Notes under the pieces: generated by a model
Told to the model about the DNA's origin: nothing
The model's database searches: none
The model's input: only the letters and a program-made list of their open reading frames with translations
Translations under genes and position numbers: made by a program
Shown here: piece after piece, positions 7,257 through 13,644 of the stretch
Numbering within the stretch: position 1 is the first letter of the stretch
Layout: the number at the start of each line of letters is the position of its first letter
NCBI GenBank assembly: GCA_030152225.1
Contig: JASLHL010000225.1
Location: 1-13,644, forward strand
Length of the DNA stretch: 13,644 bases
Reading direction: 5' to 3'
Source of the DNA: Flavobacterium sp.
Lineage (GTDB): Bacteria > Bacteroidota > Bacteroidia > Flavobacteriales > Flavobacteriaceae

Positions 7257-8765
7257 GTGAAAGTAGTAAAATCATACATGATACAGTCATTAGCCATTAT
7301 TATATTGGCTAGTGGCTTTTTTTTATTCTTTAAGGCTAACTTGCCACAAAAGATTTTTTCTGAAGAAAAACCCAAAACGAGTAATGTCGTGATTGATAGC
7401 TTATTATTAGAGGCTATTGAAAATGAAAAAGGAGCTGTTGAAAAAGAAAAAGTAGATTCAAAAGAGGTAGAAAACGAAGAAACAGAGAAAGGAGAGGTAC
7501 TTATTATCAATGAGGAAGACTTGTTTTCTAATGAAAGTGAAGCTAACTTCAAGGGAATGGTTTTCTTAGATTACTTCTTTGGACGTTTGTACCAATTAGA
7601 AAATCAAAGTGAAGGACGTGTGCGAATTGCCTATTACGGTGATTCCATGACAGATGGTGATATGATTGTACAAGACTTGCGTAAAAATTACCAAGACAAG
7701 TATGGTGGATCGGGAGTTGGGTTTGTTCAGATTACCTCTGAATCAGCGCAATCTCGGGGATCTATTACCCATAAATATTCACCAAATTGGAAAGTACAGT
7801 CCTATTTGAATGTGAAGAAACCGCGCAAGCCTTTCGGAATCAGTGGACAAGTTTTCTTTGTCAAAGATACTGTAAAACCAACGTGGGTCAGTTATCAAGC
7901 AGGGAATATCCGCAATATGACTACATTAAACAGTCCAACATTATATTATGGTCGATCGACCAATACAAGAGGAACTGTAGAAGTGGTGATGCAAAAGGAT
8001 ACGCTTCGTAAAACATTGCAGGCTACACAAGCCCTGAATAAACTAAAATTGGCGAAAGGTGCAATTAGACAATTAAAAATACAGTTTGTACAAGCTGATT
8101 CTATTCCGTTGTATGGGATAGACGTGAGTAGTGCAACAGGGGTGCAGGTAGATAATTATTCGAGTCGTGGAAACTCAGGATTGCCTTTGTCTTTGTTTAA
8201 TGTAGGGGTGATGCAACAGTTCCAAAAAGAGCTGGATTATAGTTTAATCATTTTGCACTATGGAACGAATGTGTTAAATTATGGATCATACAATTATAGT
8301 TGGTATACCAAACAGATGAATAAAGTCGTTAGTCATTTAAGACAATGTTTTCCAAAAGCATCTATTTTGGTTATTTCAACAGCAGATAAATCGACAAAAT
8401 ACGATTTAACGATGCAAACCGATTCTGCTGTGACTCCTTTGATGCGCGCACAACGCAAATATGCAATAGAATCCAAAACTGGATTTTTTAATTTGTATGA
8501 AGCCATGGGAGGAAGAGGATCTATGGTTAAATGGGTAGAAGAATCACCTACAAAAGCCAATAAGGATTATACACACTTTAACTTTAGGGGGGCTCAAGCA
8601 GTATCTGCGCTAATTTTTAAACAATTGGAAGAAGGCTATGCTACCTATAAAGGAGAAAAAGGAAGAGAAACAAAAGCACAAGAAATAAAACAGAAGGAAG
8701 ATTCTGTGCAAACAAAAAAAGTTCAAAACGAAATAGATACAGTATCCAATGATAAGATGGAATAG
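7257..8765 (+). CDS. Membrane-anchored SGNH/GDSL-family hydrolase or acyltransferase
   Basis: The 502-residue product has an N-terminal hydrophobic anchor (~7-25), then a charged Glu/Lys-rich linker (~48-90), a periplasmic SGNH domain (~95-460) and a charged Lys/Glu-rich tail. Block I is YYGDSMTDGD with nucleophile Ser130. Block II is probably RGNSG (304-308). Block III is HYGTN (334-338), and block V is DYTH with catalytic Asp437 and His440. About 170 residues between blocks I and II form an extra, probably beta-rich domain. The GTG at 7257 is preferred over the ATG at 7278 because it supplies lysines before the anchor. Its last 17 bases overlap the next gene, another SGNH protein, and an MBOAT gene follows. 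By analogy with PatB and the AlgJ/AlgX proteins it may transfer or remove acetyl groups on an envelope polysaccharide. The exact reaction is inference. Confidence 0.85.
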   Translation: MKVVKSYMIQSLAIIILASGFFLFFKANLPQKIFSEEKPKTSNVVIDSLLLEAIENEKGAVEKEKVDSKEVENEETEKGEVLIINEEDLFSNESEANFKGMVFLDYFFGRLYQLENQSEGRVRIAYYGDSMTDGDMIVQDLRKNYQDKYGGSGVGFVQITSESAQSRGSITHKYSPNWKVQSYLNVKKPRKPFGISGQVFFVKDTVKPTWVSYQAGNIRNMTTLNSPTLYYGRSTNTRGTVEVVMQKDTLRKTLQATQALNKLKLAKGAIRQLKIQFVQADSIPLYGIDVSSATGVQVDNYSSRGNSGLPLSLFNVGVMQQFQKELDYSLIILHYGTNVLNYGSYNYSWYTKQMNKVVSHLRQCFPKASILVISTADKSTKYDLTMQTDSAVTPLMRAQRKYAIESKTGFFNLYEAMGGRGSMVKWVEESPTKANKDYTHFNFRGAQAVSALIFKQLEEGYATYKGEKGRETKAQEIKQKEDSVQTKKVQNEIDTVSNDKME

Positions 8766-10194
8766 AGTTGTAGCTCCGCTGCTATTTTTATGTAGCTTAG
8801 GAGTTTTTGCTCAAGAAACGAAGCAAGATCAAGTATTGAATGAGGTTAGTACTGAACATGATTCAGTAAATACGGCCTATAGGAATAAGATTTACTATCC
8901 AGAACAATTGAAACACTTTTTTCAAAGCTTAAAAGAATTAAGCGAAGGAAAACGAAAAAAAGTAAATATTGTTCACATTGGAGATTCTCATATTCAAGCT
9001 GATTTTTTTAGCGGACGAGTAAGAAGTTTAATTCAAGAACAATTTGGAAATGGCGGATTGGGATTTACCTTTCCCTATCAATTAGCGCGTACTAATAGCA
9101 ATAATTTCGTGCGCTATTCTAGTAATTCACCTTGGGAAAATAGGCGTAATATCTACCCTGTTAATGGGGCAAAAGTTGGATTGAGCGGAATTGCTTTATC
9201 TTCTTCAACAAAAGACGCCGTAATTAAAGTGGATTTGCGCGAAAGCAAGTTCGCCTTTACCAAAGTAAAACTATTTACGCCAACGAATGATTTGGTGTAT
9301 CGCGTGGGAACGGCAGAGAAAGAACTCAATTTAAGCAGTACGGTAACCAAAAATAATTCCCATAAAATAAAAGCAGGGGAATCTTTATCTGGTATTGCTA
9401 AAAAATACAATACAACTGTTGCGAAACTGAAGCAATTAAATAAGCTAAAATCGACGAATATCCAGGCAGGTAAGACCCTACTGGTGCCCGGCAAACAAGT
9501 AGAACATACTGCAATTGCAGCTTCTTCTTTTCATCCTGTAAACTACGCGAAAGAGAAAAGCTTTTATGCTTTTGATTTTCCTCAAGCAACGGAACAGTTT
9601 TACTTATATGCCGATGTGCCAGCTGATCAGTATGAGCTGAATGGGTTGGTTTTAGAGAATGATCAAGCAGGAATATTATATCACACCATTGGTGTAAATG
9701 GCGCACGTTACTCTGACTATAACAAGTATCCGTTATTTTTTAGTCAATTAGAAGGGTTAGAGGCCGATTTAATCATTATTTCTTTGGGAACAAATGAAGC
9801 TTTTGATAAAATGGATGAAGAAAGTTTTAAAACCGAAATTAACCACTTTCTAAAAGAAGTAAAAGAACGAAATCCACAAGTATCAATCTTAATTACTTCA
9901 CCGCCACCAAGTTATTTTTCTAAAGGTGTACCCAATACCGTTGCAAGTGCGTTAACCAATGAGATTATTATCAACGGCATTGATCAAAAATATGCGATTT
10001 GGGACATGTATTATAATTTAGGAGGTACCTTGGGATTGCCTTATCTTATTGATGAGCAAATGCTATCCAAAGATTTAGTACATTACACGATTAAGGGGTA
10101 TGAATACACAGGTACTTTGTTTTATGAAGGATTGATGGAAGTGTATCAAAATTATTTTACAACAGAAACGGAGCAGACAAATGAGTCTATTTAA
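8749..10194 (+). CDS. Secreted SGNH hydrolase with an internal LysM domain
   Basis: The 481-residue product has a signal peptide (MIRWNRVVAPLLFLCSLGVFAQ). Block I is HIGDSHIQAD with Ser80, block II probably GVNGARYSDYN (315-325), block III SLGTNEAF (G347, N349), and block V DLVH with Asp442 and His445. A LysM module at ~205-248 (HKIKAGESLSGIAKKYNTTV ... AGKTLLVPG) sits between blocks I and II, inside the extra domain shared with its neighbour. LysM binds N-acetylglucosamine polymers, chiefly peptidoglycan. The protein therefore probably acts on the cell wall in the periplasm, adding or removing O-acetyl groups. After block I, the G-x-G-x-G-F pattern matches the upstream SGNH protein, suggesting paralogs. 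The start overlaps the upstream gene by 17 bases and the end overlaps the MBOAT gene by 14, which indicates translational coupling. Confidence 0.88.
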   Translation: MIRWNRVVAPLLFLCSLGVFAQETKQDQVLNEVSTEHDSVNTAYRNKIYYPEQLKHFFQSLKELSEGKRKKVNIVHIGDSHIQADFFSGRVRSLIQEQFGNGGLGFTFPYQLARTNSNNFVRYSSNSPWENRRNIYPVNGAKVGLSGIALSSSTKDAVIKVDLRESKFAFTKVKLFTPTNDLVYRVGTAEKELNLSSTVTKNNSHKIKAGESLSGIAKKYNTTVAKLKQLNKLKSTNIQAGKTLLVPGKQVEHTAIAASSFHPVNYAKEKSFYAFDFPQATEQFYLYADVPADQYELNGLVLENDQAGILYHTIGVNGARYSDYNKYPLFFSQLEGLEADLIIISLGTNEAFDKMDEESFKTEINHFLKEVKERNPQVSILITSPPPSYFSKGVPNTVASALTNEIIINGIDQKYAIWDMYYNLGGTLGLPYLIDEQMLSKDLVHYTIKGYEYTGTLFYEGLMEVYQNYFTTETEQTNESI

Positions 10195-11842
10195 CATAGA
10201 AATGCCCTCTGTAACCTGGGATGAAGTTATCCATTGGTTTACATTTAACCCTAAAGAACCGCTGTTATTTAACTCCGGGTTGTTTTTAGGGATGTTTATT
10301 GTTTTTTATCTGATTTATATTGGTTTACGAAAAACATTCCACGTTCGGTTATTATACGTGGTCTTGTTTTCTTTGTTCTTCTACTATAAGTCCAGTGGAT
10401 TATACCTTTTTATCTTAATTGGCTCCTCCTTAATGGATTATACTTTTGCTAATACCATCAACAAAAGTACCAATGAGACAAAAAAACGAATGCTCTTAAC
10501 CCTGAGCGTCGTCTTAAATTTAGGACTACTGGGGTATTTTAAATACACCAATTTCTTTTTGGATGGCTTTAATTTCTTCGCTAATTCCAAATTTCACTTG
10601 GATGATTTGATTTTACCTGTTGGGATTTCATTTTATACCTTTCAGTCCATCAGTTATATTATCGAAATTTATCGCAAAGAAATAGAACCAACGAAGAATT
10701 TCTTGGACTATTTATTCTTTATCTCCTTTTTTCCCCAACTTGTTGCTGGGCCAATTGTTCGGGCCAAAGACTTCATTCCACAGATTTATTCTAATTTGAT
10801 CGTTACGCGTGATCAGGTGAATGAAGGAATGCTGTTAATTATTGGTGGAGTATTGAAAAAAGCTGTCATTTCAGATTATATCTCCATTAATTTTGTGGAT
10901 CGCGTTTTTGACGCACCAAATAGCTATACTGCTTTTGAAAATTTAATGGCTTCTTATGGCTACGCTATTCAGATTTATTGTGATTTCTCTGGGTACTCCG
11001 ATATGGCCATTGGTATTGCTTTACTCTTAGGGTATCGCTTGCCAATGAACTTCAATGTTCCTTATCAATCCACATCGATCACTGAGTTTTGGCGCAGATG
11101 GCATATTTCATTATCTACCTGGCTTAAGGACTTTTTATATATTTCTGTAGGAGGAAATCGCAAGGGATCTTTTGGAGGATATTTCTTTCCTGCTCTGTTC
11201 TTTGTTGGGATTATTGGATGGGGCGTTTACAGCTATAGTAACAGTATCTATCCTTTAATTATTGGAATTTTAGCCTTCGTGGTCTTTATGTTGACTATTG
11301 CGCTTTCAAAAACAAGAGAAAAGAGCTTGTTTACAAATTTTAACTTGTTGACAACAATGTTGTTAGGAGGGTTATGGCATGGAGCTAGTTTGCGCTTTAT
11401 CGTATGGGGTGCTTTGCATGGCATCGCCTTGGCTGTACACAAATTAGTGATGGAATTATTTCCGCGTAAAAAGGATAAGCCCGTCTCTTTCGTTTGGCGT
11501 GTAATTTCAATTCTATTGACTTTTCACTTTGTAACCTTTTGTTGGATCTTCTTCCGCTCAAACTCATTCGAAACTGCGTTGAATATGATTTATAATATTG
11601 CGGATATAGAGTTTGATTGGCAAGCTTGGCAAACCATTATAGCAGGTTATAAAAACGTCTTCTTACTAATTGCAATCGGATTTATATGGCATTTCATTCC
11701 TAAACGTTGGATGGCTATTCCGCACCAATGGTTTAATGTAGCACCTATTTTTGTAAAGTCTGTGGTTTTGGGCTTTGTATTCTGGGTGGTATATGCAACG
11801 GCAACCGCAGGGCCCCAACCTTTTATTTACTTCCAATTTTAA
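10181..11842 (+). CDS. MBOAT-family O-acyltransferase (PatA/AlgI/DltB-like)
   Basis: The 553-residue polytopic inner-membrane protein would move acyl, probably acetyl, groups from the cytoplasm to the periplasm. Family signatures seen are LPVGISFYTFQSISYIIEIYR (145-165), FFPQLVAGPIVRAKDF (183-198), DFSGYSDMAIGIALLLGY (268-285), FWRRWHISLSTWLKDFLYI (303-321) with conserved His308, GGNRKG (324-329), and GGLWHGAS (396-403) with the catalytic His400. It ends in PFIYFQF, as many AlgI/PatA relatives do. Between GGNRKG and GGLWHG lie about 65 residues holding two extra hydrophobic segments (~335-351 and 357-376); AlgI/PatA proteins I know have a much shorter link there. Two SGNH genes directly upstream, overlapping by 14 bases, supply likely periplasmic partners. 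Peptidoglycan is the favoured acceptor because of the neighbour's LysM domain, but another envelope glycan is possible. Confidence 0.92.
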   Translation: MSLFNIEMPSVTWDEVIHWFTFNPKEPLLFNSGLFLGMFIVFYLIYIGLRKTFHVRLLYVVLFSLFFYYKSSGLYLFILIGSSLMDYTFANTINKSTNETKKRMLLTLSVVLNLGLLGYFKYTNFFLDGFNFFANSKFHLDDLILPVGISFYTFQSISYIIEIYRKEIEPTKNFLDYLFFISFFPQLVAGPIVRAKDFIPQIYSNLIVTRDQVNEGMLLIIGGVLKKAVISDYISINFVDRVFDAPNSYTAFENLMASYGYAIQIYCDFSGYSDMAIGIALLLGYRLPMNFNVPYQSTSITEFWRRWHISLSTWLKDFLYISVGGNRKGSFGGYFFPALFFVGIIGWGVYSYSNSIYPLIIGILAFVVFMLTIALSKTREKSLFTNFNLLTTMLLGGLWHGASLRFIVWGALHGIALAVHKLVMELFPRKKDKPVSFVWRVISILLTFHFVTFCWIFFRSNSFETALNMIYNIADIEFDWQAWQTIIAGYKNVFLLIAIGFIWHFIPKRWMAIPHQWFNVAPIFVKSVVLGFVFWVVYATATAGPQPFIYFQF

Positions 11843-11861
11843 GACATAAAAAAGAATAAAC

Positions 11862-11893
11862 AAAAAAGCCTCGCATATCGCGAGGCTTTTTTT
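11862..11893. terminator. Bidirectional intrinsic terminator between convergent genes
   Basis: The stem GCCTCGC (11868-11874) with GCGAGGC (11880-11886) closes the loop ATATC. Six A precede it and seven T follow, so it works on both strands. It ends the MBOAT operon on the plus strand and the DUF4265-like gene on the minus strand. The stop codon of the latter (11894-11892) overlaps the T-tract. Confidence 0.93.
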
Positions 11894-12362
11894 ATTTTCT
11901 AATATCAGCGCTGTGTTTCGGTGAAAGATTAGGTTCGGCAAAAGAAATTACTTGTTCCTCTTCCAGTGCTGCTAAAATGGCATACACATTTTTGTAATCC
12001 GTTTGAGCGGGAATATTGACTACAAAATAGTAATCATCAACCAATTCAATTTCGGTTTGCGCATATAAAATTTCATTATACAAATCTTCGCGCTTGTATT
12101 TTTCCTTGAGCACCATAACTTGAATCGTACTATTTCCAGAAGGTTGCTCTATATGAACGAGTTGATAACGCTTTTCTTTTTCATCATATACCGCATGTAC
12201 AATATCTTCGCAAGACAATTCGGGACCATAGAAGGGAATGTTGTCAATTTGAAATAATTGTTGGTCTTGATCGACTAGAATTCCCCATAAAATCTCTTCA
12301 GTTTCTTTTTCTAATACTTCACTGTGATATTGGATCGCGATTTGCTCGTATTGTTCTTTCAT
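11892..12362 (-). CDS. DUF4265-like protein
   Basis: The 156-residue soluble protein has no signal peptide or membrane segment. The stretch EILWGILVDQDQQLFQIDNIPFYGPELSCEDIVHAVYDEKEKRYQLVHI (residues ~23-71) matches the pattern I associate with DUF4265 proteins: a short strand, then an xIDNIPFYxxxxSxxDIV core. The second half (~80-150) looks like a small alpha/beta fold, with LYNEILYAQTEIELVDDYYFVVNIPAQTDY. The molecular function of the family is not known to me. The gene converges on the MBOAT operon across a shared terminator and diverges from the TPR gene at 12547. A TATCTTTG -7 box lies 47 bases upstream. The protein is acidic and probably cytoplasmic. Confidence 0.75.
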   Translation of the reverse strand: MKEQYEQIAIQYHSEVLEKETEEILWGILVDQDQQLFQIDNIPFYGPELSCEDIVHAVYDEKEKRYQLVHIEQPSGNSTIQVMVLKEKYKREDLYNEILYAQTEIELVDDYYFVVNIPAQTDYKNVYAILAALEEEQVISFAEPNLSPKHSADIRK

Positions 12363-12408
12363 ACTCTTTCGGTTTTAATTAGGGAAATTAGGTTATTCAA
12401 ATTGTTTA

Positions 12409-12416
12409 CAAAGATA
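12409..12416 (-). promoter_or_regulatory. Bacteroidota -7 promoter box (TATCTTTG on minus strand)
   Basis: On the minus strand this reads TATCTTTG, an exact TAnnTTTG match and the same octamer as before argS. Transcription would start near 12402, about 40 bases before the ATG at 12362. A clear TTG -33 element is not evident. The 184-base divergent gap (12363-12546) must also hold the promoter of the gene at 12547. TATCTTAG at 12506-12513, one mismatch from consensus, is a weak candidate for that. Confidence 0.55.
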
Positions 12417-12546
12417 GGTGGTATAAACGTAATTTTTAAGAGAACACACATATTTGTTGGAATTTTTCGCCTGTTTTCCCTGTAAATAACTACCAAAAAA
12501 AAGAGTATCTTAGGCGCTAGAATGACCAAAAAATACTTTATTTACT

Positions 12547-13614
12547 ATGATTATGAAATCTTATTTTTATGTTTTTGTTTTACTGATTACCTCTTCTTTT
12601 TCGCTCTATGCTCAAAATCAGATGGAAGAGTTGATGAAGGAGGGGATTGCTTATCACGATGAAGGAAAGTATGACAAAGCCATAGAAGCGTACAAAAAAA
12701 TGTTGGATTTAGATCCGCGTTCGACGACAGGACATTATGAGATTGCCATGAGTTATATGTATAATGGTAACTATGACTTGGCGATTAAGCACAGTCAGAT
12801 AGCCATTGATCAAGGAGGAAGGTTGTTAGTACCTGCTGTGGTAGTGAAAGCTTCTTCTTTGAGTAACCTCAATCGTGTAGACGAGGCAATTGTTCTATTG
12901 GAGGATGCCGTTGAAAATTTGAATGCCGATGTTATGGTATATTACAATTTGGCTATCGCGTATTGGAAGCAAAATAAGATAGATCAAGCGGAAATGGCGC
13001 TGATTGAAGGAATTTATGATAATCCAATGCACGCGAGTTCTCACTATATGTTGGCTATTATACAAGCGGATAAAGGAAAGCGAACAGAAGCAATGTTAGC
13101 AGGGTATTTCTTTTTATTACTTGAGACGCATACTACACGTACAGTAAAAATGGAACAGCTAGTAAAAAATTTATATACGACAGGAGTAACAGAAACGGAA
13201 GGATCGACGAAAAAGAAAAAAAGTGTCAATATGACCTTGGATAGAGAGCGTATGGCTTCTCCATTCGCCACTGTAGAAATGGGACTGAGTTTAATGGCAG
13301 CTCATGCATTTCCGGAGAAAAATACAAAAAAAGGCGATGCTTTTTACAGCAATACCACCCGTTTTATGGGGTTAGTTAGCGAGGTAAAAAGACCAGAGGA
13401 GCAAGTGGAGGATGATATCGCAATGAATTTCTACGTTCCTTTTTTCGGTGAGTTATACGAAAGAAATTACACGGATGTTTTTTGCAATTACATCAGTCAG
13501 ATGAAGCCAGGAGGGAACCGCAGATGGATTGATAAAAATATTGATAAAGTGCGCATTTTTGAACAATGGGTAGTGGATAAATCTCGAGCGTTAATCGGGA
13601 TTGAGCTAGACTAA
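12547..13614 (+). CDS. Exported tetratricopeptide-repeat protein
   Basis: The 355-residue product has an N-terminal signal peptide (MKSYFYVFVLLITSSFSLYAQ). The ATG at 12553 is as likely a start as the one at 12547 and removes two residues. Tetratricopeptide repeats follow at ~26-59 (EGIAYHDEGKYDKAIEAYKK), 60-93, about 94-127, 128-161 and part of 162-190. They form a superhelical protein-binding surface. Residues ~225-355 are a second region I do not recognise, with ERMASPFATVEMGLSLMAAH, EDDIAMNFYVPFFGEL and a tryptophan-containing C-terminus. No lipobox or transmembrane anchor is seen, so the protein is probably periplasmic. A divergent gene lies upstream and a terminator hairpin directly downstream, so it is likely a single-gene transcript. 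The role is unknown; protein-protein scaffolding is inference from the TPRs. Confidence 0.82.
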   Translation: MIMKSYFYVFVLLITSSFSLYAQNQMEELMKEGIAYHDEGKYDKAIEAYKKMLDLDPRSTTGHYEIAMSYMYNGNYDLAIKHSQIAIDQGGRLLVPAVVVKASSLSNLNRVDEAIVLLEDAVENLNADVMVYYNLAIAYWKQNKIDQAEMALIEGIYDNPMHASSHYMLAIIQADKGKRTEAMLAGYFFLLLETHTTRTVKMEQLVKNLYTTGVTETEGSTKKKKSVNMTLDRERMASPFATVEMGLSLMAAHAFPEKNTKKGDAFYSNTTRFMGLVSEVKRPEEQVEDDIAMNFYVPFFGELYERNYTDVFCNYISQMKPGGNRRWIDKNIDKVRIFEQWVVDKSRALIGIELD

Positions 13615-13621
13615 TAAAAAA

Positions 13622-13644
13622 AGCGAGTAGTTCACTACTCGCTA
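13622..13644 (+). terminator. Intrinsic terminator hairpin, cut by window end
   Basis: A 9-bp stem, AGCGAGTAG (13622-13630) with CTACTCGCT (13635-13643), closes the loop TTCA directly after the TPR gene. A run of seven A precedes it. The expected T-tract would fall beyond the window end. Confidence 0.8.

Noticed and set aside
7160..7552. Minus-strand open frame across the argS/SGNH junction
   Set aside because: Its serine/phenylalanine-rich product is the reverse of the Glu/Lys-rich linker coding region on the plus strand.
9153..9706. Minus-strand open frames inside the LysM-SGNH gene
   Set aside because: They are antisense to a gene with clear catalytic motifs and show no domain of their own.
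11666..11941. Minus-strand open frame spanning the terminator at 11862
   Set aside because: It runs through a strong bidirectional terminator and overlaps two better-supported genes.

Overview
This window looks like the chromosome of a low-GC Bacteroidota bacterium, most likely in the Flavobacteriia. The evidence is the AT-rich composition, the absence of Shine-Dalgarno leaders, promoter -7 boxes of the Bacteroidota form TAnnTTTG (clear before argS and before the DUF4265-like gene), tetratricopeptide/AraC fusion regulators, DUF11/DUF7507-type surface protein architecture and signal peptides ending in YAQ/FAQ. The genus cannot be fixed from sequence alone; a Myroides- or Flavobacterium-like organism is a guess.

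Layout. Positions 7-526 hold five tandem, nearly identical tRNA-Val(UAC) genes, closed by a bidirectional terminator (531-564). A 14-bp perfect palindrome (571-603) follows. On the minus strand lies a secreted DUF11/DUF7507-type protein that lacks any recognisable type IX sorting domain. A 649-base gap (1888-2536) separates it from the next gene and contains an unusually strong set of interlocking inverted repeats (1957-2089), the best candidate here for an undescribed structured RNA or regulatory element. Next come two co-directional membrane-bound AraC-family regulators (2537-5239): one has a periplasmic TPR sensor, one transmembrane helix and a cytoplasmic AraC domain, and the other has seven transmembrane helices followed by an AraC domain.

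Positions 5467-11842 form a tightly packed block: argS (arginyl-tRNA synthetase), a membrane-anchored SGNH hydrolase, a secreted SGNH hydrolase with a LysM domain inserted in it, and an MBOAT-family O-acyltransferase. The last three overlap by 17 and 14 bases. The set resembles PatA/PatB and AlgI/AlgJ/AlgX envelope O-acetylation systems. The MBOAT would pass acyl groups across the inner membrane and the SGNH proteins would transfer or remove them; the LysM domain points to peptidoglycan as the polymer. A bidirectional terminator (11862-11893) separates this block from a convergent DUF4265-like gene on the minus strand. A divergent exported TPR protein (12547-13614) and a terminator hairpin close the window.

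The most interesting points are the structured element at 1957-2089, the paired membrane AraC regulators, and the dual-SGNH/LysM/MBOAT cassette behind argS, whose MBOAT carries an apparent two-helix insertion.
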